From Prescottella equi (lineage in GTDB: Bacteria > Actinomycetota > Actinomycetes > Mycobacteriales > Mycobacteriaceae): 64,000 nucleotides of DNA. Shown piece after piece: positions 1 to 10,636 of the stretch (positions within the stretch are counted from its first letter, which is position 1; each line of letters begins with the position of its first letter). Location of the stretch: NCBI RefSeq assembly GCF_020171745.1, contig NZ_JAIVAH010000016.1, positions 21,224 through 85,223 on the forward strand, read 5' to 3'. The position numbers were made by a program, and so were the translations under genes. The notes beneath the pieces are model-generated. The model ran no database searches. It worked only from the letters and a program-made list of their open reading frames with translations, and had not been told where the DNA came from.

Positions 1-2
1 CC

Positions 3-437
3 GCGGCGCTGCCGAAGGACCAGACCGAGGCGCAGGCGTACCGAGGCGAACTTCTCGGGCTTCCGGCCGACGGCCCCGGATCGCTGGCGACCACCGGTCG
101 GCGCATCGGGGCCATCGTCATCGACTGGTTCATGTCCGCGGGCGTCGTCATGCTGTTCATGCAGCAGGCCCCGTGGGACTCCTACGTCTCGACCTACACG
201 CTCGGACTGTGGTTCGTCATCGGCATCGTCTGCGTCACGCTGTTCTCCTTCACTCCGGGGCAGTACGCGATGGGACTGCAGGTGGCCCGCATCGACGGCC
301 CCGTCCCTGTCGGATTCGTGCGCGCCCTGGCCCGCCAGGCACTGATCGTCTTCATCGCGCCGGCCGTCATCACCGACGTCGACGGCCGCGGCATGCACGA
401 CCGCGCCACCGGCACCGCGCTGGTGCGCACGCGCTGA
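3..437 (+). CDS. RDD family membrane protein, C-terminal part
   Basis: The reading frame is already open at the left edge, so the true start lies outside the window; 144 codons are visible. It shows the RDD signature RRIGAIVIDW just before the first membrane segment (about residues 36-55), a second hydrophobic segment about 20 residues later, and the typical C-terminal motif DGRGMHDRATGT. RDD proteins are small membrane proteins of unclear function. In mycobacteria the matching gene (Rv2219A, from memory) also sits between glnA1 and DUF4191, which fits the neighbour here. It converges on the DUF4191 gene and both end at a large hairpin. Confidence 0.85.
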   Translation, partial: AALPKDQTEAQAYRGELLGLPADGPGSLATTGRRIGAIVIDWFMSAGVVMLFMQQAPWDSYVSTYTLGLWFVIGIVCVTLFSFTPGQYAMGLQVARIDGPVPVGFVRALARQALIVFIAPAVITDVDGRGMHDRATGTALVRTR

Positions 438-468
438 TCTCTCACCCCGTCCGGTAGAACGGGCCCGT

Positions 469-525
469 AAACGCCGAATGTCACATCAGTTCAGTCCGAC
501 TGAACCGATGTGACATTCGGCGTTT
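469..525. terminator. 27-bp inverted repeat between convergent genes
   Basis: Arms 469-495 and 499-525 match at 26 of 27 positions with a 3-base loop (CCG). The arms begin AAACGCCGAATGTCACATC. It lies between the stop of the RDD gene (437) and the stop of the DUF4191 gene (539), so it can serve as a terminator in both directions. It is longer than needed for that. Confidence 0.8.
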
Positions 526-538
526 GTGCGTGGTGAGG

Positions 539-1294
539 TCAGCGACGGCGGATGGTGCGCTGCATGCCCTTCATCCGCGCGCCGGGGGGCAGCGGACCCT
601 TGGGCATCGCCGCACCGCTGCGGCTGCCGAGCGCGGCAAGGCGCGACTCGATGGAGTCCATGCGCTTGGTGTCGATGTTGCGAGGCAGCTTGTTGAGGTA
701 CTTGACCAGCTGCGACAGCGGGACCTGGCCCTCGTCGTTGCCGATGACGATGTCGTAGATCGGGGTGTCGCCGACGAGGCGGGCCGTCTTCTTCTTCTCC
801 TGCGCGAGCAGACCCTTGACGCGCTGGGGCGAACCCTCGGCGACCAGGATGACGCCGGGACGGCCGATCACCCGGTGCACCGCATCGAGCTGAGCGGTGC
901 CGGTGACGGCGTTCTTCACGCGCCACGCGCCCTGCATGTTCTCGAGCGCCCACGCGGCGGCACCGGCCTGGCCCTCGGCCTTGCCGTACACCGTCTTCTG
1001 GACTCGCTTGCCGAAGATGATGAAGGCCAGCAGCACGCCGACGAGGACGCCGATCGGCAACAGGAACCACTGGATGCCGAAGATGAGGCCGACGAGGAAG
1101 AACACCAGCGCGCTCGCGACGAGCGCACCGATCATCATCGGCAGCAGCAGCTTGTCTTCCTTGCGCTGCATCTGGAACGCCTGCCAGAGCTGAGTCCGGC
1201 GTTCCTTGGACGCCTGCTTGCGGGCCGCCTTCGCCGCAGCCTTCGCTTCCTTGCTTGGTTTGCCCGCTTTACCGGACTTACTGCCGTTCGCCAT
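539..1294 (-). CDS. DUF4191 membrane protein
   Basis: A 251-residue protein with a Lys/Ala-rich cytoplasmic N-terminus (about 1-40), two adjacent membrane helices (about 49-72 and 75-96), and a conserved soluble C-terminal half with a basic Arg-rich tail. This is the DUF4191 family (Rv2219-like), function unknown, always found beside the lipoate genes in mycolate actinomycetes. The start ATG at 1294 is preceded, 7 bases upstream, by the -10 hexamer TATCCT (positions 1302-1307 on the reverse strand) and no ribosome binding site, so the mRNA is probably leaderless. It is downstream of lipA but separated by a hairpin. Confidence 0.85.
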   Translation of the reverse strand: MANGSKSGKAGKPSKEAKAAAKAARKQASKERRTQLWQAFQMQRKEDKLLLPMMIGALVASALVFFLVGLIFGIQWFLLPIGVLVGVLLAFIIFGKRVQKTVYGKAEGQAGAAAWALENMQGAWRVKNAVTGTAQLDAVHRVIGRPGVILVAEGSPQRVKGLLAQEKKKTARLVGDTPIYDIVIGNDEGQVPLSQLVKYLNKLPRNIDTKRMDSIESRLAALGSRSGAAMPKGPLPPGARMKGMQRTIRRR

Positions 1295-1310
1295 ACCTCA
1301 CAGGATACGA

Positions 1311-1344
1311 CCCTCACCGCGCACTATCGCGCGCGCGGTGAGGG
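1311..1344 (-). terminator. hairpin terminator of lipA
   Basis: Twelve-base arms (1311-1322, CCCTCACCGCGC, and 1333-1344) with a 10-base loop, right after the lipA stop at 1355 on the reverse strand. It overlaps the promoter region of the DUF4191 gene. Confidence 0.65.
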
Positions 1345-1354
1345 GGAGAGCACG

Positions 1355-2371
1355 TCAGGCGCGGGCGGCGAGGCGCTCGAGGACCGAGCTGGCCTCCTGG
1401 GAGGCGCTGCCCTCCTCGGCAAGGTGGGCCTGACCCTCGGGGAGTGCGCGGCCGTGGCGGGCCATCGCCTGTGCGTAGAGGCGTCCGGCGCGGTACGACG
1501 AGCGCACCAGCGGACCTGCCATGACGCCCGCGAAGCCGATCTCCTCGGCGGCCTTGGAGTGCTCGACGAACTCCTCCGGCTTGACCCAGCGTTCGACCGG
1601 ATGGTGCCGCGGCGACGGGCGCAGGTACTGGGTGATCGTGATGATGTCGCAGCCGGCCTCGTGCAGGTCGACCAGCGCCTGCTGGACCTCCTCGGGGGTC
1701 TCGCCCATGCCGAGGATGAGGTTGGACTTGGTCACCAGGCCGAACTCGCGGGCCGCGGTGATCACGCCGAGCGAACGCTCGTAGCGGAACGCCGGACGGA
1801 TCCGCTTGAAGATGCGCGGCACCGTCTCGAGGTTGTGCGCGAGCACCTCGGGGCGGGAGTCGAACACCTCGGCCAGCAGATCGGGCTTGCCGTTGAAGTC
1901 GGGGATCAGGTTCTCGACACCGGTGCCCGGGTTCATCGCGTGGATCTGGCGCACCGTCTCCGCGTACAGCCACGCGCCGCCGTCGGGCAGATCGTCGCGG
2001 GCGACACCGGTGATCGTCGAGTAGCGCAGGCCCATCGACTTGACGCTCTCGGCGACGCGGCGCGGCTCGTCACGATCGAGCGCGGACGGCTTGCCCGTGT
2101 CGATCTGGCAGAAGTCGCACCGCCGCGTGCACTGCTCGCCGCCGATGAGGAACGTCGCCTCCCGGTCCTCCCAGCATTCGTAGATGTTGGGGCAGCCGGC
2201 TTCCTCGCAGACCGTGTGCAGGCCTTCGTTCTTCACCAGGCCCTTGAGCTCGGTGTACTCCGGGCCCATCTTCGCGCGGGTCCGAATCCAATTGGGCTTG
2301 CGTTCGATCGGAGTTTCCGCATTTCGGGTCTCGATGCGGAGCAGCTTCCGTCCTTCTGGGGCGACAGTCAC
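1355..2371 (-). CDS. lipA: lipoyl synthase LipA
   Basis: Radical-SAM enzyme that inserts two sulfurs into the octanoyl group on lipoyl domains. The 338-residue protein has both cluster motifs: the auxiliary cluster cysteines C55, C60, C66 ([12 protein letters not shown]) and the radical-SAM triad C81, C85, C88 (CTRRCDFC), plus the conserved C-terminal RSSY. Its client, the two-lipoyl-domain E2 subunit, is encoded 2 kb away, and LipB, which supplies the octanoyl group, is the next gene upstream. The start is GTG at 2371: the -10 hexamer TACGAT (2379-2384, reverse) ends 7 bases before it, pointing to a leaderless transcript of its own rather than only readthrough from lipB 52 bases upstream. 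Confidence 0.97.
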   Translation of the reverse strand: MTVAPEGRKLLRIETRNAETPIERKPNWIRTRAKMGPEYTELKGLVKNEGLHTVCEEAGCPNIYECWEDREATFLIGGEQCTRRCDFCQIDTGKPSALDRDEPRRVAESVKSMGLRYSTITGVARDDLPDGGAWLYAETVRQIHAMNPGTGVENLIPDFNGKPDLLAEVFDSRPEVLAHNLETVPRIFKRIRPAFRYERSLGVITAAREFGLVTKSNLILGMGETPEEVQQALVDLHEAGCDIITITQYLRPSPRHHPVERWVKPEEFVEHSKAAEEIGFAGVMAGPLVRSSYRAGRLYAQAMARHGRALPEGQAHLAEEGSASQEASSVLERLAARA

Positions 2372-2423
2372 GCCGTTGATCGTACGCCTGACCGAACCGT
2401 CGCTCCGGGCTGGGCGGCAGGCC

Positions 2424-3197
2424 TCAACCGAACCGCACGGTGGTGAACTCGGGGGTGGCCACGGCGGTGTCGAAGGTCACGCGTTCGATGTCGTGGGCGG
2501 TCACCGGAAGCGCCCCTTCGAGCGCCGCCTGTACCGCCGCGACGACGGCGGGGGCGACGTCGTCGATGGTCACGTCGCGCCCGAGTTCACGCGACAGGGT
2601 CGTCACACCGGCGTCGGTGATGCCGCACGGGACGATGTTGTCGAAGCCGTCGAGTTCGGCGTTGCAGTTCAGGGCGAACCCGTGCATCGTGACGCCGCGC
2701 TGCACGCGCACCCCGATCGCGGCGACCTTGCGTTCGGGCAGCCAGTTGCCGGCGACCAGCGCGGCCGGAAGCCACACCCCGGACCTACCCTCGACCCGAC
2801 CGCACGTCAGACCCAGGTCGGTGCACACCGCGATGAGCGCCTCCTCGATCCGGCGGACGTAGCCGACGACGTCGACCGGTTCGGCGAGCTTGACGATCGG
2901 GTAGCCGACCAGCTGACCCGGGCCGTGCCACGTGATCTTGCCGCCGCGGTCGACGTCGATCACGGGAGTGCCGTCGGCGGGACGATCCTCGGGGGCGGTG
3001 CGCCGGCCCGCGGTGTAGACCGCGGGATGCTCGAGGAGCAGCAGGGTGTCGGCGCCCCCGTCGTCGGCCCGCGCCGCCGCGAGCACCCGCTGACGATCCC
3101 ACGCCTCCATGTAGTCGATGCGGCCGAGACGCTCGACGACCATCGGCTGCGAACTGAAACGGGCCGTGCCGGTGGCCGCCGGGAAAACGCTGCTCAT
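2424..3197 (-). CDS. lipB: octanoyltransferase LipB
   Basis: Transfers octanoate from acyl carrier protein to the lipoyl-domain lysine. The 257-residue protein has the family signature [16 protein letters not shown] (about 85-100), the catalytic lysine K157 (ERKVAAIG) and the catalytic cysteine C191 (VPCGITD), matching the Lys/Cys pair known from the M. tuberculosis enzyme. The ATG at 3197 was chosen over a longer open frame because the -10 hexamer TAACGT (3206-3211, reverse) lies 8 bases upstream and the known family N-terminus starts here. It precedes lipA in the same direction. Confidence 0.96.
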   Translation of the reverse strand: MSSVFPAATGTARFSSQPMVVERLGRIDYMEAWDRQRVLAAARADDGGADTLLLLEHPAVYTAGRRTAPEDRPADGTPVIDVDRGGKITWHGPGQLVGYPIVKLAEPVDVVGYVRRIEEALIAVCTDLGLTCGRVEGRSGVWLPAALVAGNWLPERKVAAIGVRVQRGVTMHGFALNCNAELDGFDNIVPCGITDAGVTTLSRELGRDVTIDDVAPAVVAAVQAALEGALPVTAHDIERVTFDTAVATPEFTTVRFG

Positions 3198-3253
3198 GAT
3201 CGGAGACGTTACGCCGGAGGGCCTACCCGTCGCGCCCTCGGTCCGGTGAGCGG

Positions 3254-4144
3254 TCAGCGGGTCAGTGCGTACGCGAGTCCGTCCTCGATCGTGCGGTGCC
3301 GGAACTCGAAACCGGCGTCCGTCAGCACCTTCGGTACGGCCCGCTGCCCGGTGAGGACGGCCTCCCGGGCGAACTCGCCGACCAACGCGGACGCCGCGAA
3401 GCCCGGCACGATCCACGGCGTCGGCCGGTGCAGGGCGCGGCCCATCGCGGACGTGAAATCCGCGTTGGTGACCGGTTCGGGCGCGCACAGGTCGACCGGG
3501 CCCCGCACGTCGTCGCCGGTGAGTACGAACCCGATCGCGGCCACCTCGTCGGGGAGGGAGATCCACGACAGGTACTGGCGCCCGCTGCCCAGGCGCCCGC
3601 CGAGACCGAGCGAGAACAGCGGACGCAGTTTGCCCAGCATGCCGCCCGTGGGGGAGAGCACGGTCGCGGTCCGCAGGTTCACGACGCGGGCGCCGGCCTC
3701 GCTCGCCCGCGCGGTGGCCGCTTCCCAGTCCCGGCACAGCGCAGCCAGGAACCCGGCGCCGGACGGCGAGCGCTCGTCGACGATCCGGTCACCGGTGTCG
3801 CCGTAGTAGCCGACAGCGCTGCCGTTCACGAGCACCGGGACGCCCGCCTCGGCGACCGCGTGGGCGAGGACGTCGGTCGTGGTGAGCCGGCTGTCCCGGA
3901 GCGCCTGCTTGTAGGCGCCCGACCAGCGTTTGTCGCCGATCCCGGCGCCGCACAGGTTCACGACTGCGTCGACGCCGCGCAGCACCCCGCCGTCGAGTTG
4001 CCCTCGGCCGGGATCCCACTGCGACTCGTCGGCGTTCGAGGGTCGTCTGCGCACCAGTCGGGTCACCTCGTGGCCGCCTGCCTGCAGTGATGTGACGAGC
4101 GCGTTCCCGATCAGTCCCGACGATCCGGCGACGACGATCCGCAT
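3254..4144 (-). CDS. TIGR01777 family epimerase (SDR39U1-like)
   Basis: A 296-residue atypical short-chain dehydrogenase/epimerase. It begins [13 protein letters not shown], the NAD(P)-binding GxxGxxG, and contains YYGDTGD (active-site Tyr region) and the C-terminal DUF1731 domain typical of the TIGR01777 family; substrate unknown. The ATG at 4144 was chosen because GGAGGAG lies about 6 bases upstream; an earlier in-frame start would add 16 unconserved residues. The same gene lies between sucB/dlaT and lipB in mycobacteria (Rv2216). A strong terminator separates it from sucB, so it needs its own promoter in the short gap. Confidence 0.9.
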   Translation of the reverse strand: MRIVVAGSSGLIGNALVTSLQAGGHEVTRLVRRRPSNADESQWDPGRGQLDGGVLRGVDAVVNLCGAGIGDKRWSGAYKQALRDSRLTTTDVLAHAVAEAGVPVLVNGSAVGYYGDTGDRIVDERSPSGAGFLAALCRDWEAATARASEAGARVVNLRTATVLSPTGGMLGKLRPLFSLGLGGRLGSGRQYLSWISLPDEVAAIGFVLTGDDVRGPVDLCAPEPVTNADFTSAMGRALHRPTPWIVPGFAASALVGEFAREAVLTGQRAVPKVLTDAGFEFRHRTIEDGLAYALTR

Positions 4145-4177
4145 GTGTTCTCCTCCTCCGACGACTCCTGCCGATAC

Positions 4178-4218
4178 GCCGAGGGGCACCACTTCTCGTG
4201 GAAGTGGTGCCCCTCGGC
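4178..4218 (-). terminator. sucB terminator
   Basis: A perfect 18-base inverted repeat (4178-4195 and 4201-4218, arm GCCGAGGGGCACCACTTC) with a 5-base loop, 35 bases after the sucB stop. Confidence 0.85.
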
Positions 4219-4252
4219 GGTCATTCGTGTTGCGTTCGCGATCCGCGGGACC

Positions 4253-5995
4253 TTACAGGCCCAGGTCGGCCTCGAACGACGCGTCCTCGAGACGCTGCTT
4301 GATGGTGGTCAGGAAGCGACCCGCATCCGCACCGTCGACCAGACGGTGGTCGTAGGTGAGCGGCAGGTAGCACATCGAGCGGACGCCGATGGACTCGTTG
4401 CCGTTCTCGTCCTGGACCACGACCGGGCGCTTGACGATCGCGCCGGTGCCCAGCATCGCCGCCTGCGGCGGAACCAGGATCGGGGTGTCGAACAGGGCGC
4501 CCTGGCTGCCGATGTTGGTGATGGTGAAGGTGCCACCGGACAGCTCGTCCGGCTTGAGGCCACCGGTGCGGGCGCGCTTGGCGATGTCCGCGATCGCGCG
4601 GGCCAGGCCGGCCAGCGACAGGTCGCCGGCGTTGTGGATGACCGGCGAGAGCAGACCCTGCTCGGTGTCGACCGCGATGCCCAGGTGCTCGGCAGCGTGG
4701 TAGGTGATCTCCTTGGCGCCCTCGTTGTAGCTCGCGTTCACATTCGGGTGAACCTTGAGAGCCTCGACGACGGCCTTCGCGAAGAACGGCAGGAACGTCA
4801 GGTTGACGCCCTCACGCTCGGCGAAGTCGGCCTTGGCCTGTGCACGCAGCGCCGCGATCTTGGTGACGTCGACCTCGAAGGTCTGGGTCAGCTGCGCGGT
4901 GGTCTGCAGCGACTCGCGGGTCTTGACGGCCGTGATCTGACGGATCCGGTTGACCTTCTGCGTGGTGCCACGCAGGTGGGCCAGCTCGGGACGCACGCCG
5001 GCGGTGGCGGCGGCCGGTGCTGCAGCAGCGGGAGCGGCGGCGGCCGGAGCGGCAGCCGGTGCCTTCGCAGCGTCGGCGGCGGCGAGGACGTCCTGCTTGC
5101 GGATGCGGCCACCGACACCGGTGCCCGAGACCTTCGACAGGTCGACGTTGTTGTCCGCGGCGAGCTTGCGCACGAGCGGCGTCACGTACGGGGCGTTGTC
5201 GGCAGACGGAGCAGCAGCGGCCGGAGCCGGCGCAGGCGCGGGGGCAGCCGGTGCCGGGGCAGCAGCGGCCGGAGCCGGCGCGGGTGCGGGGGCCGCAGGA
5301 GCGGGAGCCGGGGCAGCGGGAGCCGGGGCAGCGGGGGCCGGGGCAGGTGCCGGAGCAGCCGGAGCCGCGGCGGCCGGAGCGCCGGAGCCGATGACTGCGA
5401 GCCGGCCGCCCACGTCGACGACGTCGTCCTCCTGTGCGCTGATCTCGAGCAGCACACCGGCGACGGGCGACGGGATCTCGGTGTCGACCTTGTCCGTCGA
5501 GACCTCGAGGAGCGGCTCGTCGACGGCGACCTCGTCACCGACGGCCTTGAGCCAGCGGGTGACGGTGCCCTCGGTGACGGACTCGCCGAGCTCGGGCATC
5601 GTGACCGGGGTGCCGGACGCGGAACCGGCGGGAGCGGCGGCAGGTGCAGCGGCGGGCGCGGGCGCGGCGGCCGGAGCCGGGGCAGCCTCGGCGGCGGGAG
5701 CCGGAGCCGGCTCGGCGGCAGCAGGCGCGGGAGCAGCGGCGGGGGCGGGAGCCTCGCCGGCCTCACCGATCACGGCCAGCTCGCCACCGATGTCGACGAC
5801 ATCGTCCTCCTGCGCGACGATCTTCGTCAGGACGCCGGCGGCGGGCGACGGGATCTCGGTGTCGACCTTGTCGGTGGAGACTTCGAGCAACGGCTCGTCT
5901 AGTTCGACCGTGTCCCCTTCCTGCTTGAGCCACCGCGTGACAGTTCCCTCGGTGACGGATTCACCCAGGGCTGGCATCTGGACGGAGAAGGCCAT
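4253..5995 (-). CDS. sucB: 2-oxoacid dehydrogenase E2 subunit (dihydrolipoamide acyltransferase)
   Basis: Core acyltransferase of a 2-oxoacid dehydrogenase complex, 580 residues. Order: lipoyl domain 1 (1-78, lipoyl-lysine K43 in TDKVDTE), Ala/Pro linker, lipoyl domain 2 (about 131-203, K169), a long Ala/Pro linker, peripheral subunit-binding domain (about 268-305), and the catalytic domain ending in YDHRLVDG (H550, D554). In mycobacteria the orthologue at this locus is DlaT, the E2 of pyruvate dehydrogenase that also serves in peroxide defence; annotators often call it SucB. I cannot tell pyruvate from 2-oxoglutarate specificity here. The ATG at 5995 has GAGGAG upstream; the frame stays open for 84 more codons but without a second site or conservation. 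The Ala/Pro linkers are repetitive. Confidence 0.93.
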   Translation of the reverse strand: MAFSVQMPALGESVTEGTVTRWLKQEGDTVELDEPLLEVSTDKVDTEIPSPAAGVLTKIVAQEDDVVDIGGELAVIGEAGEAPAPAAAPAPAAAEPAPAPAAEAAPAPAAAPAPAAAPAAAPAGSASGTPVTMPELGESVTEGTVTRWLKAVGDEVAVDEPLLEVSTDKVDTEIPSPVAGVLLEISAQEDDVVDVGGRLAVIGSGAPAAAAPAAPAPAPAPAAPAPAAPAPAPAAPAPAPAPAAAAPAPAAPAPAPAPAAAAPSADNAPYVTPLVRKLAADNNVDLSKVSGTGVGGRIRKQDVLAAADAAKAPAAAPAAAAPAAAAPAAATAGVRPELAHLRGTTQKVNRIRQITAVKTRESLQTTAQLTQTFEVDVTKIAALRAQAKADFAEREGVNLTFLPFFAKAVVEALKVHPNVNASYNEGAKEITYHAAEHLGIAVDTEQGLLSPVIHNAGDLSLAGLARAIADIAKRARTGGLKPDELSGGTFTITNIGSQGALFDTPILVPPQAAMLGTGAIVKRPVVVQDENGNESIGVRSMCYLPLTYDHRLVDGADAGRFLTTIKQRLEDASFEADLGL

Positions 5996-6300
5996 TTCTT
6001 TTGACTCCTCGACAGTTGTGTTCGGGTTGTTGAGTTTTGTCGACTTGTGGTCGAAAACCATTGTGCTCGAGAAGCACGGTTCCGGCGGCGTTGTACGACG
6101 TTTCCGAGGCGCCTCACTCCGGTGGTGTGCTGCGCTTCGGAACCGTCGTGCGGCGCCTTCCGCCCATCCTTTCATTGATGCCCAGAGCGCGTCGTGCGAG
6201 GGGCGTGTCATGTGAATTTCCTCGTCGCCGCCGCCTCCTCCTGGCAAAATCGGACAGATCGCTGCGGAGTCGTCCGCGTTGCGCCGGGAGGAGAGTTCAC
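5996..6300. other. intergenic region between divergent sucB and hypothetical gene
   Basis: About 305 bases holding the start signals of two divergent genes. On the sucB side a comparatively A-rich leader with GAGGAG precedes the ATG; on the other side GGGAGGAG precedes the GTG at 6301. I see no convincing -35/-10 pair, regulatory RNA or further gene. Confidence 0.5.
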
Positions 6301-6663
6301 GTGGGGTTGTTCGACCGATTCACGCGCAGGGGTGGGGCGCGTCCGAGGGCGGGGGTCGAGTCCGACGCGCGTCAGCTGGCGGACTGGGCGGCTACGCACC
6401 GGGGCGTCGAGGCCTACATCGAGCCGGAGACCACCGTCACGGAGCTGACCGTGGTGCTCGTCGCGTACGACGGCGAATGGACCCGGCGCAAGGTCGGCGG
6501 CGAGCGCGGCGCCCGCAAGCTCGGCCAGGACCTGAAGATCCCCGTCTACGACGTGCGCAAGACCGGGTACCCGCAGCGAATGCGTGACTACGACAACCGC
6601 CGCCGGATCGAGCGCAAACGCGAACGTCAGCGCGAACTGCTCCAACGCGACCGGGACCTGTGA
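6301..6663 (+). CDS. conserved hypothetical protein, 120 aa
   Basis: Not recognised with confidence; related rhodococcal proteins are sometimes labelled oxidoreductase without support that I can see. The 120-residue protein starts VGLFDRF, has a compact alpha/beta middle ([14 protein letters not shown], then [20 protein letters not shown]) and a very basic Arg-rich tail. The GTG at 6301 was chosen because GGGAGGAG sits about 8 bases before it; the frame is open further upstream but that part has no site. It is divergent from sucB and converges on the aminopeptidase gene. Confidence 0.75.
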   Translation: MGLFDRFTRRGGARPRAGVESDARQLADWAATHRGVEAYIEPETTVTELTVVLVAYDGEWTRRKVGGERGARKLGQDLKIPVYDVRKTGYPQRMRDYDNRRRIERKRERQRELLQRDRDL

Positions 6664-6673
6664 CCCCGGCCTT

Positions 6674-6710
6674 GCCCGGGGATCCGTCGAACGTCGACGG
6701 ATCCCCGGGC
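6674..6710. terminator. bidirectional terminator
   Basis: A perfect 17-base inverted repeat (6674-6690 and 6694-6710, arm GCCCGGGGATCCGTCGA) with a 3-base loop between the convergent 120-aa gene and the aminopeptidase gene. Confidence 0.85.
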
Positions 6711-6730
6711 ACGTGCTGCCTTGCGGTGGG

Positions 6731-8257
6731 CTAGCCGTTGGCGGCGATGTCCTCGATCACCGAGATCATCGTGCGGACCGGGACACCGGTGCCGCCCTTG
6801 CCGATGTACCCGAACGGGCCGCCGGTGTTGAACGCCGGGCCGGCGACGTCGAGGTGCGCCCACTGCACGTCGTCGGCGACGAACTCCTTGAGGAAGATCG
6901 CGGCCGCGAGCATGCCGCCCCAGCGGTGCGGGGTGACGTTCGCGAGGTCGGCGACCCGGGAGTTCAGGTCGGCGCGCAGCTCGGCCGGCATCGGCATCGG
7001 CCACGCGTTCTCGCCGATCTCCTGCGAGATCGTCGCGACCCGGTCACGGAAGTCGTCGGTACCCATGACGCCGGCGGTGCGGTTGCCGAGCGCCACCATC
7101 TGCGCGCCGGTCAGCGTCGCGGTGTCGATGAGGTAGTCGGGGTTGTCCTCGCACGCTCGGGCGATCGCGTCGGCCAGGATCAGGCGGCCCTCGGCGTCGG
7201 TGTTGATGACCTCGACGGTGGTGCCGCCGTACTGGGTGAGCACGTCGCCGGGACGCTGCGCCGTCGACGACGGCATGTTCTCCGCCATCGGCACCCACGC
7301 GGTGACGTCGACCGGCACGCCCAGCTTCGCGGCGAGCACGACGGTGGCGACGACGGCCGCCGCACCACCCATGTCGGAGGTCATGTTCTCCATGCCGGCG
7401 GCCGGCTTGATGGAGATGCCACCGGTGTCGAACGTGACGCCCTTGCCGACCAGCGCGACCTTCTTGACGCCGCGGCGCTTGCCGGACGAGTAGGTCATCT
7501 GCACCAGGCGCGGCGGGCGCGACGAGCCCTGGCCGACGCCGACGATGCCGCCGAATCCGGCCTTCGCGAGGGCCTTCTCGTCGAGGACCTTGACCGTGAG
7601 CCCGGCGGCGGTGCCGAGGGCCTTGGCGCGGGCGGCGAACTCGGCCGGGAACAGGTGACTCGGCGGGGTGTTGACGAGTTCGCGTGCGGTGGCGACGGCC
7701 TCGGCGATCGCGGTCGACCGGGCCAGGACGTCCTTCGTCACCTTCGTGCGCGGCGACTCGACGAGCAGTTCGACGCGGGCCAGCGGCCGCGCGCCGGCGC
7801 CCGGCGCCGACTTGGCCTTGAATTCGCTGTACGCGTAGGCGCCCAGGAAGAAGCCCTCCGCGGCGGCACCGAGATCGACGGCAGAGAGCGTGGTCGCGGC
7901 GGTCGCAACACCGGACAGCGCGCGGGCGGCAACACCGGCGGACTTGCGGACCTGCTCGCCGTCGATCTTGTCGGCGGCGCCGAGCCCGACGGCCAGCACG
8001 CTCGACACCGGCAGTGCGGCGGGGGCAGGTACCCGAGTGAGTTCCTCGGCCTTGCCGGTCGCGCCGACCGCCTGCAGGTCGTCGAGCAGCCCCGCGAGCA
8101 CCGCCTCGTCCACGCCGGCGCCGACGAGCGCCTCGGGCCCGTCGGATCCGGTCGTGAGACCGATCACGAGCACGTCGGCCCGCTTTCCGATCGATCCGGC
8201 CAGTGCCAGTTCGGGGCCCAGGGGGCGAATGGGTGACGAGGTTGCGGGCACGGGCAT
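6731..8257 (-). CDS. pepA: leucyl aminopeptidase (M17)
   Basis: Cytosolic two-metal aminopeptidase releasing N-terminal residues from peptides. The 508-residue protein has the M17 active site: K272 and D277 in [12 protein letters not shown]284, D295, and the signature NTDAEGRL (352-359) with D354, E356, R358. Length is normal for the family. The ATG at 8257 is preceded immediately by AGGAG, which is closer than usual, so the exact start is less sure than the gene. The mycobacterial orthologue pepB (Rv2213) has the same neighbours. It is divergent from gcvT. Confidence 0.95.
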   Translation of the reverse strand: MPVPATSSPIRPLGPELALAGSIGKRADVLVIGLTTGSDGPEALVGAGVDEAVLAGLLDDLQAVGATGKAEELTRVPAPAALPVSSVLAVGLGAADKIDGEQVRKSAGVAARALSGVATAATTLSAVDLGAAAEGFFLGAYAYSEFKAKSAPGAGARPLARVELLVESPRTKVTKDVLARSTAIAEAVATARELVNTPPSHLFPAEFAARAKALGTAAGLTVKVLDEKALAKAGFGGIVGVGQGSSRPPRLVQMTYSSGKRRGVKKVALVGKGVTFDTGGISIKPAAGMENMTSDMGGAAAVVATVVLAAKLGVPVDVTAWVPMAENMPSSTAQRPGDVLTQYGGTTVEVINTDAEGRLILADAIARACEDNPDYLIDTATLTGAQMVALGNRTAGVMGTDDFRDRVATISQEIGENAWPMPMPAELRADLNSRVADLANVTPHRWGGMLAAAIFLKEFVADDVQWAHLDVAGPAFNTGGPFGYIGKGGTGVPVRTMISVIEDIAANG

Positions 8258-8345
8258 CTCCTGCGGTGGGGAAGTCGGTAAAGGGGGTTACCGAAATCCG
8301 ATGTTAGTGCCCGGATTGCGGTACGGAGGTGCGGGCGGCGTCGGC

Positions 8346-8351
8346 TAGCGT
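8346..8351 (+). promoter_or_regulatory. -10 hexamer TAGCGT of gcvT (leaderless)
   Basis: TAGCGT ends 8 bases before the ATG at 8360 and there is no ribosome binding site, so transcription should begin at or next to the start codon. It also argues against the in-frame TTG at 8351. Confidence 0.6.
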
Positions 8352-8359
8352 TGTCGCCC

Positions 8360-9460
8360 ATGAGCGACGAGCAGCTGCTGCAGGGCCCCATCCATTCCGT
8401 TCACGTCGACCTCGGCGCCACCTTCGCCCCGTTCGGCGGGTGGGAGATGCCCGTCTCGTACGCCGGCACCGTCGCCGAGCACACCGCGGTCCGTGAGGCG
8501 GCGGGCCTGTTCGACGTCAGCCACCTCGGCAAGGCGCTCGTCAAGGGCGCCGGTGCCGCCGACTTCGTCAACGCGACGCTCACTGCCGACCTCGGCAAGA
8601 TCGGCCCGGGCCAGGCCCAGTACACGCTGTGCTGCACCGAGACCGGCGGCGTCGTCGACGACCTCATCGCCTACTACGTCGCCGACGACGAGGTGTTCCT
8701 CGTCCCGAACGCCGCCAACACCGCCGACGTCGTCGCGCGCCTGCGGGCCGCGGCGCCCGCGGGACTCGAGATCACCGACCAGCACCGCGACTACGCCGTG
8801 TTCGCGGTGCAGGGTCCCAAGTCGGGCGAGGTCCTCGCCGCGCTGGGACTGCCGACCGACATCGAGTACATGGGCTTCGTCGACGCGGACTGGAATGGCG
8901 TGCCGGTGCGGGTGTGCCGCAGTGGCTACACCGGTGAGCGCGGCTTCGAACTGCTGCCGCGCTGGGCCGACGCGGAGGCGCTGTTCCGGGCGCTGATCGA
9001 CGCGGTCCGCGCGCAGGGCGGCGAGGTGGCCGGTCTCGGAGCCCGCGACACACTTCGTACCGAGGCGGGCTACCCGCTGCACGGGCACGAACTCTCGCTC
9101 GACATCTCGCCGTTGCAGGCACGTTGCGGGTGGGCGATCGGCTGGGCCAAGCCGCAGTTCTGGGGCCGCGACGCGCTCACCGCGGAGAAGGCCGCCGGTC
9201 CGGCCCGCCGGATGTGGGGCATCAAGGCGCTCGACCGGGGTGTTCTGCGGCAGGGACAGACCGTGTCGAAGGACGGCGCGGCGATCGGGGAGACGACGTC
9301 GGGCACCTTCTCGCCGACGCTCAAGGTGGGGATCGCTCTGGCGTTGCTCGACACCGCGTCCGGGGTGGCGGCGGGCGACGAGATCACCGTCGACGTGCGC
9401 GGGCGTAGCCTCCGATGCGAGGTCGTCACGCCGCCGTTCGTGCCGGTCCACACCAAGTAA
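8360..9460 (+). CDS. gcvT: aminomethyltransferase (glycine cleavage T protein)
   Basis: Transfers the methylene group from the lipoylated H protein to tetrahydrofolate, releasing ammonia. The 366-residue protein is full length and shows the family N-terminus ([20 protein letters not shown]), [15 protein letters not shown], the [11 protein letters not shown] motif and the C-terminal [13 protein letters not shown]. It depends on lipoate made by lipA/lipB in this window. The ATG at 8360 was chosen from the -10 hexamer TAGCGT 8 bases upstream. ilvE follows 53 bases later with its own promoter, as in mycobacteria (Rv2211c-Rv2210c). Confidence 0.96.
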   Translation: MSDEQLLQGPIHSVHVDLGATFAPFGGWEMPVSYAGTVAEHTAVREAAGLFDVSHLGKALVKGAGAADFVNATLTADLGKIGPGQAQYTLCCTETGGVVDDLIAYYVADDEVFLVPNAANTADVVARLRAAAPAGLEITDQHRDYAVFAVQGPKSGEVLAALGLPTDIEYMGFVDADWNGVPVRVCRSGYTGERGFELLPRWADAEALFRALIDAVRAQGGEVAGLGARDTLRTEAGYPLHGHELSLDISPLQARCGWAIGWAKPQFWGRDALTAEKAAGPARRMWGIKALDRGVLRQGQTVSKDGAAIGETTSGTFSPTLKVGIALALLDTASGVAAGDEITVDVRGRSLRCEVVTPPFVPVHTK

Positions 9461-9513
9461 CGCTCGGTACCAGGGAAAAAGCGGCGAAACTCCGTTAGAT
9501 AGGATCACGGCTT

Positions 9514-10617
9514 ATGACAGACGGCCTCGAATTCGCGCGCACCCAGCATCCTTCTCCCGCGACCGAAGAGGCGCGGCGTGAAATTCTGGAGGCGCCCGGG
9601 TTCGGTCGGTACTTCACCGATCACATGGTCTCGATCATGTACACCGAGGGCCGCGGCTGGCACGACGCCGAGGTGCTGCCCTACGGGCCGATCGAACTCG
9701 ACCCGGCCGGCATGGTCCTGCACTACGGCCAGGCCATCTTCGAGGGCCTCAAGGCCTACCGTCAGCCGGGCGGCGGCATCTCGTCGTTCCGTCTGACCGC
9801 GAACGCCGAGCGGCTGCGCCAGTCGGCCCGCCGCCTCGCGATGCCGGAGCTTCCGGACGACCTGTTCGTCCGGTCGATCGACGCGCTGCTCGACGTCGAC
9901 GAGGCGTGGGTTCCCGCCGCGGGAGGCGAGGACTCGCTGTACCTGCGCCCGTTCATGTTCTCCACCGAGGCGGGACTGGGCGTCCGCCCGGCCAAGGAGT
10001 ACCGCTACCTGCTGATCGCGTCCCCGGCCGGCGCGTACTTCCCGCGCGGCGTCAAGCCGGTGAGCGTGTGGCTCTCGCGTGAGTACGTGCGGGCGGCACC
10101 GGGCGGCACCGGCGCCGCGAAGTTCGCCGGCAACTACGCCGCGTCGCTGCTCGCGCAGGCGCAGGCGTCCGACGAGGGCTGCGATCAGGTGGTGTGGCTC
10201 GACGCGATCGAGCGCAAGTACGTCGAGGAGATGGGCGGGATGAACCTGTTCTTCGTCTTCGGCTCGGGCCCCGACGCCCGCCTGGTGACCCCGTCGCTGT
10301 CGGGTTCGCTGCTGCCGGGCATCACCCGCGACTCGCTGCTGGCGCTGGCCGCCGACGCCGGCTTCTCCGTCGAGGAGCGCAAGATCAGCACCGACGAGTG
10401 GCGTGAGAAGGCTGCCTCGGGCGAGATCACCGAGGTGTTCGCGTGCGGCACCGCGGCTGTTATCACGCCGGTCGGCCGGGTCAAGTCCGCCGAGGGCGAG
10501 TTCACGATCGCCGACGGCGAGCCGGGCAAGATCACGATGGCGCTGCGCGACACCCTCACGGGCATCCAGCGCGGCACCTTCGCCGACACCCACGGCTGGA
10601 TGACCAAACTGCGCTGA
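9514..10617 (+). CDS. ilvE: branched-chain amino acid aminotransferase
   Basis: PLP enzyme making leucine, isoleucine and valine from their 2-oxoacids. The 367-residue protein has the class IV signature, with the PLP lysine expected at K203 (AAKFAGNYA), the YLRPFMF segment, [10 protein letters not shown], and [11 protein letters not shown] near the C-terminus. The ATG at 9514 lies 8 bases after the -10 hexamer TAGGAT (9500-9505), with no ribosome binding site, so the mRNA is probably leaderless. A hairpin terminator follows. Confidence 0.96.
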   Translation: MTDGLEFARTQHPSPATEEARREILEAPGFGRYFTDHMVSIMYTEGRGWHDAEVLPYGPIELDPAGMVLHYGQAIFEGLKAYRQPGGGISSFRLTANAERLRQSARRLAMPELPDDLFVRSIDALLDVDEAWVPAAGGEDSLYLRPFMFSTEAGLGVRPAKEYRYLLIASPAGAYFPRGVKPVSVWLSREYVRAAPGGTGAAKFAGNYAASLLAQAQASDEGCDQVVWLDAIERKYVEEMGGMNLFFVFGSGPDARLVTPSLSGSLLPGITRDSLLALAADAGFSVEERKISTDEWREKAASGEITEVFACGTAAVITPVGRVKSAEGEFTIADGEPGKITMALRDTLTGIQRGTFADTHGWMTKLR

Positions 10618-10636
10618 GTCGGCACAACGTTCGACA

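Noticed and set aside
524..2446. 640-codon open frame on the plus strand
   Set aside because: It is opposite DUF4191 and lipA, has no start signal, and its residue pattern is the usual by-product of high-GC codon bias.
4950..6215. 421-codon Ala/Gly-rich plus-strand frame
   Set aside because: It is the antisense shadow of the repetitive Ala/Pro linkers of the E2 gene.
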